Part shown: positions 26,969 to 35,136 of the stretch, piece by piece
Layout of the letters: every line of letters begins with the position of its first letter
How positions within the stretch are numbered: the first letter of the stretch is position 1
Origin: Corynebacterium uberis
GTDB lineage: Bacteria > Actinomycetota > Actinomycetes > Mycobacteriales > Mycobacteriaceae
DNA length: 64,000 bases
Direction of reading: 5' to 3'
NCBI RefSeq assembly: GCF_020616335.1
Contig: NZ_CP085051.1
Location: 2,294,001 to 2,358,000 of the forward strand
Made by a program: the position numbers and the translations under genes
The notes under the pieces: model-generated
What the model was told of the DNA's origin: nothing
Database searches by the model: none
What the model saw: only the letters and a program-made list of their open reading frames with translations

Positions 26969-28716
26969 TGCAGGTCCTCCTCCGCCGCGCGGGCCACCCA
27001 GGTGCGGAACTGCTCGCCGGGTTCGCGCTGCTCCTTGAACTTGGTGACCACCCGGACCACGTAGTCGCCGACCTCGCTGGCCAGCACCTTGTGGCCCTTG
27101 AGCTTGCGCCCAAAGTTCGGGTCAAAGGACATCGACCCGCCGAGGTGGACCTGGAAGCCTTCCACCCGGTTGCCGTCCGCATCCGTGACGGTCTGGCCCT
27201 TGAGCCCAATGTCAGAGACCTGCGTGCGCGCGCACGAGTTGGGGCAGCCGTTGAGCGCGATTTTCAGCGGTACGTCCAGGTCCCCCAGGCGTTCCTCCAG
27301 CTCATCGACGAGCGCGATGGCGCGCGCCTTGGTGGTCACGTGGGCGAGCTTGCAAAACTCCAGGCCGGTGCAGGAGATGATGCCGCGGCGAAACTCGCTG
27401 GGCTGGGAGTACAGGCCCACCTCGTCCAGGGCGGCGGCAAGGGGGCCCAGGTCCGTGCGCTCCACGTCGAGGAAGAGCAACTCTTTGTCCACCGTGGTGC
27501 GCACCCGGGTAATACCAAAGCGCTCGGCGACCTCGGCGATGGCGATGAGCTGCTCGCCCGTGGCGTGGCCCACGGTGGGCTTGACGCCCAGGTAGAAGCG
27601 GCCGTCGCGCTGCGGGTGGATGCCAATGTGGTCCCGGTTGCCTGGGTTGGTGGCCACCTCGGGGCCGTCGATGAGCGTGCGGTGCAGGTACTCGTCTTCA
27701 AGGACCTGGCGGAACTTCTCCACACCCCACTGCTTGACCAGGAACTTCAGCCGAGCACGGTTGCGCAGGCGGCGGAAGCCGTAGTCGCGGAAGATGGAGA
27801 TCACGCCCTGCCACACGTCCGGGACTTCTTCCAGCGGCACCCACACGCCCAGGGACTGGGAGAGCATGGGGTTGGTGGACAGTCCGCCGCCGACGTAGCA
27901 GGCGAATCCGGGGCCGTGTTCGGGGTGGACGGAGCCGATGAAGGCCACGTCCTGGATCTCGTGGGTGACGTCTTGGCGAGCGTTGCCGGAGATGGCGGTT
28001 TTGAACTTGCGGGGCAGGTTGGCAAATTCGTCGGTGCCCACGAAGCGGCGGGTGATCTCCTCGATGGCGGGGGTGGCGTCAATAATCTCATCGGCCGCCA
28101 CCCCGGCGACCGGGGATCCCAGGATGACGCGGGGCACGTCGCCGCAGCCCATGAGGGTAGACAGGCCCACGGTCTCCAGGCGCCGCCAGATCTCCGGGAC
28201 GTCCTCGATGCGGATCCAGTGCAGCTGGATGTTTTGCCGGTCGGTGAAGTCCGCGGTGTTGCGGGCGAAGTCGCGGGAGATTTCGCCGACCACGCGCAGG
28301 CGCTCCGGGGTGGCCAGGCCGCCGTCGAAGCGCACGCGCATCATGAAGTAGTGGTCCTGGAGTTCGGAGTTGTCCAGCTGCCCGGTGTACTCCCCGCCAA
28401 GATCCTGGCGCCGCTGGGTATAAATGCCCAGCCACTTCAGCCGCGGCGCGATGTCCTCCGGCGGGATGGAGGAAAAGCCCTGCTTGGAGTAGATGTCTAT
28501 GACCCGTTGGCGGACGGCAAAGGCTTCTTCTTCAGCCTTGATGCGCTCGTCGTCGTTTAAGGGGTCGCGGCCGTCGATCTTCCACTGGCCCTCCGGTTTG
28601 CGGGCACGCGCGGGGCGCTGGGCGCGGGGCCTGCTGGTGCCGGCTTGCGCGGTGCCGGCTTGTGCGGTTCCGGCTTGTGCGGTGCTGCGTTCGCGTGTGG
28701 TGGTGGTGGGGGCCAT
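26965..28716 (-). CDS. cysI: Ferredoxin-type sulfite reductase CysI
   Basis: This is a 583-residue sirohaem/[4Fe-4S] sulfite reductase reducing sulfite to sulfide. The cluster and sirohaem ligands are visible as CTGLEFC and CPNSC (about residues 475 and 518), the C-x5-C ... C-x3-C signature. Sirohaem-binding arginines lie in FTDRQNIQLHWIR and related segments. The N terminus carries an unusual three-fold AQAGT repeat (about residues 14-28; a 15-bp tandem near 28645-28690). It is the first gene of cysIXHDNYZ, divergent from the shortened fpr gene. Electrons normally come through ferredoxin and an Fpr-type reductase. Confidence 0.96.
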   Translation of the reverse strand: MAPTTTTRERSTAQAGTAQAGTAQAGTSRPRAQRPARARKPEGQWKIDGRDPLNDDERIKAEEEAFAVRQRVIDIYSKQGFSSIPPEDIAPRLKWLGIYTQRRQDLGGEYTGQLDNSELQDHYFMMRVRFDGGLATPERLRVVGEISRDFARNTADFTDRQNIQLHWIRIEDVPEIWRRLETVGLSTLMGCGDVPRVILGSPVAGVAADEIIDATPAIEEITRRFVGTDEFANLPRKFKTAISGNARQDVTHEIQDVAFIGSVHPEHGPGFACYVGGGLSTNPMLSQSLGVWVPLEEVPDVWQGVISIFRDYGFRRLRNRARLKFLVKQWGVEKFRQVLEDEYLHRTLIDGPEVATNPGNRDHIGIHPQRDGRFYLGVKPTVGHATGEQLIAIAEVAERFGITRVRTTVDKELLFLDVERTDLGPLAAALDEVGLYSQPSEFRRGIISCTGLEFCKLAHVTTKARAIALVDELEERLGDLDVPLKIALNGCPNSCARTQVSDIGLKGQTVTDADGNRVEGFQVHLGGSMSFDPNFGRKLKGHKVLASEVGDYVVRVVTKFKEQREPGEQFRTWVARAAEEDLQ

Positions 28717-28768
28717 GCGGGGGTGCTCGCTCTCCGGTGGGAAACCTGTGTGCGTTGCCCGCTAACGC

Positions 28769-28800
28769 TAGACGTACTACTTGGTCTGGTGCAATAGACC
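28769..28800. promoter_or_regulatory. TAGAC/GTCT half-site cluster upstream of cysI
   Basis: GGTCT-N8-AGACC (28783-28800) is a perfect inverted repeat. Just left of it TAGAC (28769) pairs with GTCTG at a 10-base gap. Both use the half-sites of the McbR operator (TAGAC-N6-GTCTA) but with wrong spacing. It could be the site for CysR or another sulfur regulator. Confidence 0.4.
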
Positions 28801-28941
28801 GCATTGTTCACTACCGCCGCGCGGGCGCCAGAAGGCGTGCGAACAGGCTATTTAGGCAACCGTCGGGTAGTGAATAAAAATCCCCAGCGCGGCCGTGGTG
28901 AATAAAAACATGCACACCCCTAGGTGAGGGTGCTAGCATGG

Positions 28942-28957
28942 CAGACCAGTCAGTCTA
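28942..28957. promoter_or_regulatory. McbR-type operator
   Basis: CAGAC-N6-GTCTA differs by one base from the McbR consensus TAGAC-N6-GTCTA (repressor of sulfur metabolism in C. glutamicum). It lies 32-47 bases before the GTG of the fpr gene, just after a TAGCAT that could be the -10. Confidence 0.7.
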
Positions 28958-28988
28958 CTCATGCAGGACATCCCGAAAGGAGCGTGCC

Positions 28989-29480
28989 GTGACCGCCTTC
29001 CACGTCGCCGTCATCGGCGCCGGCCCCGCCGGCATCTACACCGCAGATCAGCTTCTCCGCTCCTCCCACTGCATGTGCGTTGACCTCTTCGATCACCACC
29101 CCTGCCCCACCGGGCTGATCCGCTACGCCAGCACCAGCGCCGCCCGGCTGCGCCTTTTTGGCAACATCGCCATCGTGCACGACGCACCCGCGGGCCGCGG
29201 GCTGCACGCGCAGGAGCTGGAGGAGCTTTACGACGCCGTCGTCCACCCCGCCTCCCCCACCTGGGGCAGCGCGAGCGCGGTGCTCGCCGCCATCGCCGCC
29301 GGCACGCTCACCCCCACCCATCCGCGCGCCTCCCACGAGGCCGCCGCACTCATCCACACCAAGGACATTCCGGTGACCACGTGGCACTCCCGCCACGTCC
29401 GCCCGCTGCGCACGCACGCCACCCTGGGCGACTGGGAGGCCACGGTCGCCCACGCCCTGGAGGTTCCGGTGTGCATCTAA
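28989..29480 (+). pseudogene. fpr2: Severely shortened FprA-type NADPH-ferredoxin reductase
   Basis: This 163-residue frame matches only the ends of FprA/adrenodoxin-reductase proteins (usually about 450 residues). The N terminus has FHVAVIGAGPAGIYTADQLL (FAD motif), LFDHHPCPTGLIRY and a shortened LRLFGNIAIVHD ... ELEELYDAVV stretch. Residues from about 90 (SASAVLAAIAAGTLTP, then DIPVTTWHSRH, ATLGDWE) resemble the extreme C terminus. The whole NADP-binding centre is missing. The frame is intact, so it may be a small expressed remnant. GTG 28989 has AAGGAG; ATG 28938 would put the McbR site inside the gene. Its position opposite cysI matches C. glutamicum fpr2. Confidence 0.75.
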
Positions 29481-29612
29481 ACCGCTGGTAGCCGGCAGAT
29501 TGCGGGCCAGTGAAACCTCGACCAACAACCCGGCGGGCGCGCTGAGCAGGCCTTAGCGTGTGACGGGAACCCCCGTTGACACACTCGATGAAACCTCAGG
29601 TGTTATCCCGCC

Positions 29613-31346
29613 ATGGCCGTGCCTGCCCCCATCCCCCGCCGCCACTTTCTCCTGGGCGCCTCCCTGGCCTCTGCCGCCGCGTTGGGCCCCCGGGTGCCCG
29701 CCTCCGCGAACACCGGCCACGCCGCCTCCACCGCTTGGGAGCCCTTCGCCCACGGGGTCGCCTCCGGCGATCCGCTTCCCGACGCCGTGATCCTGTGGAC
29801 CCGCGTGACCCCGGAGCCCACCGCGACCCCCGGCTCCGAGCTCGGGGCGCCGACCGAGGTGGCCTGGGAGCTGGCCTCCGACCCCGACTTTTCGCACCTG
29901 GCCGGCAGCGGCACCGTCACCACCGATCCCCACAGCGACCACTGCGTGACTATCGACGCCCCCGGGCTCACCCCCGCCACCACCTACTGGTACCGCTTCC
30001 GCATCACCGCCGGCCCGCTGGCCGGGGCGACATCGCGGATCGGCCGCACCCGCACCGCCCCCGCAGCAAACACCCCCGTCGACCAGGCCCGCTTCGGGGT
30101 GTGCAGCTACTCCAACTTCGAGTCCGGCCACTTCCTGGGCTACCGGCACATGGCCGACCGCGACGACCTCGACGCCGTCATCCACCTCGGCGACTACACC
30201 TACGAGTACCCCACCGGCGGCTACAACGGGCTTTTTGATACCCAGGTCCGCGTCGTCGAACCCCCGCACCGCACCGTGGGCCTCAGCGACTACCGCATCC
30301 GCCAGGGCTGCTACCACCGCGACCCAGACCTAGCGGACCTGCACGCCCGGCTGCCCATGATCTGCATCTGGGACGACCACGAATTCGGCGACAACATCTG
30401 GCGCGCGGGCCTCGGCGGCAACTCGCTCGAACCCGACGACGACGTCGCCGCCCTGCGCGCCGCCGCAACCCAGGCCTACCTGGAATGGATGCCCGTGCGC
30501 CGCACCCCCACCGAACCCGGCCGCCTGCACCGCACCGTGCGCTGGGGAGCCCTGGCAGACATCATCGTGCCGGACTTGCGCTCCTACCGCGACGAACAAC
30601 TGCTGCAATACGGCAAAAACAACTGGCAGCGCACGGATCCGGACTTCGCCCGCAACGCCGCCGACCCCAATCGCACAATGATGGGCCACCCCCAATTCGA
30701 ATGGTTCACCCAGGAGCTGACCTCCTCCACCGCCACCTGGCAGCTCATCGCCAACGAGGTCATGTTCGCCCCCATGACGCTGCCCACCGGAACCGAATTC
30801 CTCGACCCGGCGCTGCGCGCCTGGCTGGTGGACAAGCTGGGCTTGCCCGAGCAAGGCTTTCCCCTCAACCTCGACCAGTGGGACGGCTACATGGCAGAAC
30901 GCCAACGCATCATCGAGACGATCGCACAAGCTGATCTTAGAAACGTCGTCTTCCTCACCGGCGATATCCACTCCTCCTGGGCCAACGATATTCCCCGCCG
31001 GGTACCGGACTACCGCAACGGGCAGCACACGGCGGTGGCCACGGAATTCGTCGCGCCGTCGATAAGCGCCCCCAGCGCCTTCGAATCCCTCGCGCGCACC
31101 CCCGAACAAGCAGACATCGCCCGAGCCGCGCTGCGCACGGCCGAACAGGCACTATGCAGCATCGACCCATGGTTCGCGTGGATCGACCTCGAACACCACG
31201 GCTACCTAGACATCACCGTGACCCCCGCGGACGTGCGCGCCCGCTGGCATTTGAGCGCACACGTCCTCGACCGCACCCCACAGCTGGCCGTGGCCGCGGA
31301 GTTCATCACCCGCGCCGGCCAGCCCGGGGCCGAAAGAATCAGCTAG
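29613..31346 (+). CDS. phoD: PhoD-type alkaline phosphatase / phosphodiesterase
   Basis: This is a 577-residue secreted phosphatase. A Tat signal is visible (PRRHFLLGASLASAAALG, cleavage probably after ASA near residue 30). An N-terminal PhoD domain (about 40-150) is followed by the metallophosphatase domain: AVIHLGDYTYEYP, MICIWDDHEFGDN, FLTGDIHSSW, with Asp/His metal ligands. PhoD enzymes release phosphate from diesters outside the cell using calcium and iron. It is probably phosphate-regulated, but no clear PhoR site was found in the 132-base leader. Its stop shares CTAG with the next, convergent gene. Confidence 0.93.
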   Translation: MAVPAPIPRRHFLLGASLASAAALGPRVPASANTGHAASTAWEPFAHGVASGDPLPDAVILWTRVTPEPTATPGSELGAPTEVAWELASDPDFSHLAGSGTVTTDPHSDHCVTIDAPGLTPATTYWYRFRITAGPLAGATSRIGRTRTAPAANTPVDQARFGVCSYSNFESGHFLGYRHMADRDDLDAVIHLGDYTYEYPTGGYNGLFDTQVRVVEPPHRTVGLSDYRIRQGCYHRDPDLADLHARLPMICIWDDHEFGDNIWRAGLGGNSLEPDDDVAALRAAATQAYLEWMPVRRTPTEPGRLHRTVRWGALADIIVPDLRSYRDEQLLQYGKNNWQRTDPDFARNAADPNRTMMGHPQFEWFTQELTSSTATWQLIANEVMFAPMTLPTGTEFLDPALRAWLVDKLGLPEQGFPLNLDQWDGYMAERQRIIETIAQADLRNVVFLTGDIHSSWANDIPRRVPDYRNGQHTAVATEFVAPSISAPSAFESLARTPEQADIARAALRTAEQALCSIDPWFAWIDLEHHGYLDITVTPADVRARWHLSAHVLDRTPQLAVAAEFITRAGQPGAERIS

Positions 31347-31912
31347 AACTTGCCCTGACGCACAGCCTGCACGTCAAGGATGGTGGGCACAATCGAGCGC
31401 GGCTTAAACACCCCGCCAGCCAGCATGATCGTGTTCGGGCAGGAATGCGCAAGCCCAAGGGCGTGGCCTAGCTCGTGGCCAATGACAAACGCCTGCTGAT
31501 CAAGCCTGATGTCCTTGAGCCCCTGCTTGAGCATGATCCGCGGCGGATTGCCCTCATACTCACCGAAATAGCCCTTTCGTGCGTCATAGATGTGCACCAC
31601 ATCCGGGCCAGGCGCACTGACCTGAACAATCTTGATGGCACCGCCAGAGGCCTCCGACCAATTCTTTATGGCCAGATTAAGACCCTCTTGTGCCGAGGTC
31701 TCAGAATAGACCTTGAGGGTGCCGTCATTCTTCAGCACAATCGGCGTCTTTGTGCGGAACGGGGCAATCTCCGGAATGGGCTTTCCCGCCTTCACGGCAG
31801 CCCACGCCGCGTTGCATTGTCGAGTATTGGGATCTACGGAGGCGACTGCCGGCGCCGTCATGACCACGCAGGCCGCACCCAAGGCGGCCACCATGGCTGT
31901 CAGCTTTTTCAC
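31343..31912 (-). CDS. Secreted metzincin-type zinc metalloprotease
   Basis: This 189-residue protein has an N-terminal signal peptide (MKKLTAMVAALGAACVVMTAPAVA). The zinc site HELGHALGLAH (about residues 147-157) is the complete HExxHxxGxxH metzincin motif. The size resembles minimal M10/M12-like or snapalysin-like proteases. The likely Met-turn is in NTIMLAGG shortly after. Two Cys residues (QCNAAW and HSCPN) could pair. The start is GTG 31912 with AAGGGAG six bases upstream. It is a single-gene unit in a lower-GC stretch, with no inhibitor or target obvious nearby. Confidence 0.85.
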   Translation of the reverse strand: MKKLTAMVAALGAACVVMTAPAVASVDPNTRQCNAAWAAVKAGKPIPEIAPFRTKTPIVLKNDGTLKVYSETSAQEGLNLAIKNWSEASGGAIKIVQVSAPGPDVVHIYDARKGYFGEYEGNPPRIMLKQGLKDIRLDQQAFVIGHELGHALGLAHSCPNTIMLAGGVFKPRSIVPTILDVQAVRQGKF

Positions 31913-32344
31913 AATTGACTCCCTTCGGGGTCAGTCAATGCGCCAAAGCCCGCATGAAAATCCTAGTGCACTGTGCGTTGGTTTTAGCGCATCTATTTTT
32001 CTGGGGACGCCTTTACGGTATCAATTGCTTTCGTGTTGGTAAAGACCTTTTCCGGCGTTTCTTTATTGGTCCGGTTTTTACTAGGCCTTAGCGTTTGCGT
32101 TTTATGCACCTCATTGCCCCGATTTATGCAGCAGCCACACTGCATGTATGCCATTTCCCCCTTTGGTATGACATGTGCCCACCGCAGTGGGCAGCCCCCT
32201 ACCGCCACCGCCAGACCGACCCCTCAACACGGCGGGCATGGCAGAAAACAATCCCCGAGGGGCCCATTGCCCTTCGGGGATGTTTCACGGCACGGTATCC
32301 CCCTAAAGAGGCCCCACCGCTTCAGCTACGGGAAAAGCCGACTC
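31913..32344. other. Gene-free stretch, 432 bases
   Basis: This is lower-GC DNA between two minus-strand genes. It must hold the promoter of the metalloprotease and, at its right end, the terminator of the membrane-protein gene. No tRNA, small conserved frame or repeat was recognised. Confidence 0.5.
32251..32281 (-). terminator. Intrinsic terminator of the membrane-protein gene
   Basis: ATCCCCGA (32251-32258) pairs with TCGGGGAT (32274-32281), with an inner GGGC/GCCC extension. On the minus strand a T-rich tail (TGTTTT) follows. It lies 64 bases beyond the stop at 32345. Confidence 0.65.
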
Positions 32345-33292
32345 CTAGAACGAAGCCTGCCCAGAACCGCCCTGGCCCCAATCATCCTGACGCGGGGCTT
32401 GCGGTTGCGGCTGGGACTGGGGCTGCGGCTTCGACTGCGGCAGCGATTGAGGTTGTGGAACCTGCATGGTCGCCAGGGACTTCAGACGATCGATCGTCAC
32501 GGTGTCGCTCTCGGGATCATTGATACGAAGATCGTACAAACGACGCCGGCCCGGATTCGCCAAAATCGCACGGCCAAGGTCAAGGTCCCGAACGCGCTTC
32601 TCGTCGGAAGAATCAATGATGGACGCTAGGGCTTCAATGTTCTTTGCCAGTTCTTCCGTCGACTTTGCACTGTCAAGGCCTATTTCCTTGTACAAGTTAT
32701 AGTGCTGCATCGACGGCGTGGCCCAATTCCACGGATCAGTCTTCTCCGTGTTCAAATTTTGGAATTCATCCGTATTGTCTGCGTACTGCGACTCCCAGGA
32801 TTCGCCCCCGGCGGACGCGGAAAAGATGATCTCAGTGGCACGGTTACGGAAGCTATCCAGTCCCGCCCTCTCAGCTATAGAGACCGTCGTCTCTACAGTG
32901 CCGCCTCCGTTGTTCATAACCGAAAGGGAGGACGTAATACCGGAAAGTAGAACAAGTACACCAATTAATAAGAGGACCAACCCATAAAAAATGGCTGAGC
33001 CGCCCTGGCCCATTAACACTACACCGAGCACCGCCACAAAAAAGCCGGCTATAACTTGACCAGCTTTCACCCGTAGTGACGTATCCAATCCGGCGACCGA
33101 TCCGATGGGCATGCTGCGGTCTTCAAACCCCAGCGGAATTACTCCCAAGATAGTATTGGGATACTTGACCGCAATCCTTTTATTGGTGACCAGAATGGTG
33201 GTACGGAGCCAAAAAAGGATGAGGTTGGGCCGAAATGACCGGCGGTACAAGCCTTTCTCACCTGGCGTTAGGTGAATGTTATTACCAGACAT
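32345..33292 (-). CDS. Membrane protein with PH-like N terminus and Gln/Pro-rich tail
   Basis: This is a 315-residue protein without a named family I recognise. Residues 1-65 resemble a bacterial PH-type fold start (LTPGEKGLYRRSFRPNLILFWLRTTILVTNKRIAVKYP). Two adjacent transmembrane helices follow (about 75-120), then a helical cytoplasmic region (about 130-270). The last about 45 residues are mostly Gln, Pro and Ser (repeated PQSQPQPQ-type). ATG 33292 has TAGGAGG upstream. A hairpin (AGCCCG/CGGGCT, 33311-33331) sits in its leader. The codon mix is less GC-rich than its neighbours, which suggests accessory DNA. Confidence 0.7.
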   Translation of the reverse strand: MSGNNIHLTPGEKGLYRRSFRPNLILFWLRTTILVTNKRIAVKYPNTILGVIPLGFEDRSMPIGSVAGLDTSLRVKAGQVIAGFFVAVLGVVLMGQGGSAIFYGLVLLLIGVLVLLSGITSSLSVMNNGGGTVETTVSIAERAGLDSFRNRATEIIFSASAGGESWESQYADNTDEFQNLNTEKTDPWNWATPSMQHYNLYKEIGLDSAKSTEELAKNIEALASIIDSSDEKRVRDLDLGRAILANPGRRRLYDLRINDPESDTVTIDRLKSLATMQVPQPQSLPQSKPQPQSQPQPQAPRQDDWGQGGSGQASF

Positions 33293-33692
33293 AATAACCT
33301 CCTAATAGGTAGCCCGAGCTGGAAACGGGCTCAACATTACCTAGGAGGCTGGGACCCACCTGAAAAAGTGGGGAATGCTCCCTAAACATTAGAGCTGTCA
33401 GCGCCCACTTTGGCAGAGTTTGGAGCTAGACCCCTTCCGCGGTCCCATGGCGCGACACCAGGCGTACCCGACAGGGTTTGGCAACGGCGTTGACGTGGGC
33501 GTCGTTAGTAAGCGAACCGTGCCGCCGCCACCGTGCGTGCTACAGGACCCCAAGGAGGGTCGCCCGGTACATGTTCCAAATGGTCTACCTAACGCGCTCG
33601 GGTGGTCTCCGAAACTGGGCGGGGTTATTCAACAGGATCCGTATATAGATCTGTGCAGTACTGAAGCCGTACTACCTTCTAAGGAGAAGACA
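33293..33692. other. Gene-free divergent region, 400 bases
   Basis: It holds the leader of the minus-strand membrane gene, with hairpin 33311-33331 just upstream of its ribosome site, and the promoter of the plus-strand gene at 33693. An open frame from 33420 runs into that gene but lacks a ribosome site and has low-complexity Pro/Gly content. I take it as non-coding or decayed. Confidence 0.45.
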
Positions 33693-34364
33693 GTGAGCGA
33701 TTTCTGGAGTGATATCCCGGAACAGAAGTCTCATCACACAGAAGGTATTGTTCCGCAAGAAGACTCATTTGATTTTGAGGAGACAACAAAAGGCAGCAAC
33801 GTCAAGGGCATACTCATCACGCTTGTGGTCCTCGCCCTCGTCGCCGGTGGCGGCTACTTTTTCTACACCACCTATAACGCGGATGAGAGCACTGCTACCA
33901 GCGCAGAGCCCACCAGCGAGGAGTTCACTGAGTACATCCCCGCCCCACAGACTGCCCCACAGACCGCCACCCAGACTGCCACGCAGACTGTCACTGTCAC
34001 CGCGCAGCGCCCGGACAGTGAGCACCCCGAGCGCTACCAGCGCGGCGACGCGGACAGCAACCCGCGGGACTACTCCACAACCTCCGTGTGCGATGGCCGC
34101 GGCGTGCTCATTGTCAATTCCATCTACGGCGACAGCCCCACCTTCAACGAAGAGGTTGCTCAGACTCGGTCCCAATATCCCGGCGTGGAAATCCTTGCGC
34201 CGGGCACGTGCCCCTCTTTGCGGGCCCGCCACAATGGTTCCCCGGTCTACGCCGCCGTCATCGACTACGGCCACGATATTGCAGCACTCTGCGCCGCCGA
34301 GGTCCCCGGCGAGCTCAACGCCCGACTCCTCAACAACGACAGCTCTTATTCTTCTCCCTGCTGA
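33693..34364 (+). CDS. Single-pass membrane protein with exported C-terminal domain
   Basis: This 223-residue protein is of unknown family. An acidic cytoplasmic start (about 1-37) is followed by one transmembrane helix (GILITLVVLALVAGGGYFFYTTY, about 38-60) and a Thr/Pro/Gln linker with TATQTATQT repeats. A small exported domain (about 115-223) has four Cys (SVCDG, GTCPS, ALCAA, SSPC) that may form two disulfides. Its YPGVEILAPGTC and VYAAVIDYGHD segments recall SPOR-like domains, only weakly. GTG 33693 has AAGGAG nearby. Its stop overlaps the next start (TGATG), so it is coupled to the FHA protein. Confidence 0.75.
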   Translation: MSDFWSDIPEQKSHHTEGIVPQEDSFDFEETTKGSNVKGILITLVVLALVAGGGYFFYTTYNADESTATSAEPTSEEFTEYIPAPQTAPQTATQTATQTVTVTAQRPDSEHPERYQRGDADSNPRDYSTTSVCDGRGVLIVNSIYGDSPTFNEEVAQTRSQYPGVEILAPGTCPSLRARHNGSPVYAAVIDYGHDIAALCAAEVPGELNARLLNNDSSYSSPC

Positions 34365-35029
34365 TGCCCCCCGCGAACACTTTGCTTATCGACGACCTCC
34401 TGGGCCACCGTCAGCACGCCAACCCTGCGGGCACATCGATCGGTCCCCACGGACAGTTCCCCGTTGGCACCGGCAGGGCCGAACAGGGTGATCTTCACCT
34501 CTACGTCTGGCGGCAGTCAGGCGCCTGGCTGATCTCCAATGCCAGCGCGCATTCCAGCGTGGCGTTCCAGAGCATCGACGCTCACACCCACACGCGGATC
34601 TACCTGCCGCACGGCGCGACGTGCCACGTTCTTCCCGGCAAATCCTGTTGCGCGTTCCGCACCACAGACGGCGAGGGGGAGTTTCATCTCCTCACTGCCC
34701 CCGTGGATACGCCGGCGGTGACCTCCCCGGCACCCGCCCCTGATGCTGCCTGCTACACCCCTAATGAGGACCAACGCCTGATGCTGCGCGCCCTCGTGCG
34801 GCCCCTGCTTGAGCGCCCGGCGGCTGGCCTCGCGCGCGTTCCGGACGTGCGCGCACTTGCCACAGAGTTGGGGTGGACCATAAAGAAGACCAACGGGAAA
34901 ATCGATTACCTGAGCAACCAGCTGGCCAAATTGGGGCAGGCGGAATTTCATTCTCCCCAGGGAAGCACGGTCTCCCGGCGCATCTTGCTTGCGTATTTTG
35001 CCCTTGACCACCCAGAAATGTGGCGCTAA
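34364..35029 (+). CDS. FHA-like domain protein with C-terminal winged helix
   Basis: This is a 221-residue protein. An FHA-like beta fold (about 20-110: SIGPHGQFPVGTG ... LHLYVWRQSGAWLISNASAHSSVAF) precedes a C-terminal helical module (about 135-221). That module has DQRLMLRALVRPLLERP and ALATELGWTIKKTNGKIDYLSNQLAKLG, like the HTH found in other actinobacterial FHA proteins. FHA domains bind phosphothreonine, so a link to Ser/Thr kinase signalling is inferred. The start overlaps the upstream stop. It includes a GTCGATAAGC copy (34384, LLIDD). Confidence 0.7.
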   Translation: MPPANTLLIDDLLGHRQHANPAGTSIGPHGQFPVGTGRAEQGDLHLYVWRQSGAWLISNASAHSSVAFQSIDAHTHTRIYLPHGATCHVLPGKSCCAFRTTDGEGEFHLLTAPVDTPAVTSPAPAPDAACYTPNEDQRLMLRALVRPLLERPAAGLARVPDVRALATELGWTIKKTNGKIDYLSNQLAKLGQAEFHSPQGSTVSRRILLAYFALDHPEMWR

Positions 35030-35136
35030 GCCCCTACTAACCTGGCCATACCTGAAGTCCGCCTTGGTTTAGCGGCACCGTGGCAACGCTTTAGAGTAGG
35101 GGAGAAAACATCCAGACGATCCCCGTTTTAGGCGCC

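Noticed and set aside
33420..33692. N-terminal extension of the membrane protein at 33693
   Set aside because: It has no ribosome site at the upstream start and a Pro/Gly low-complexity sequence, whereas GTG 33693 has AAGGAG and begins a normal acidic cytoplasmic segment.
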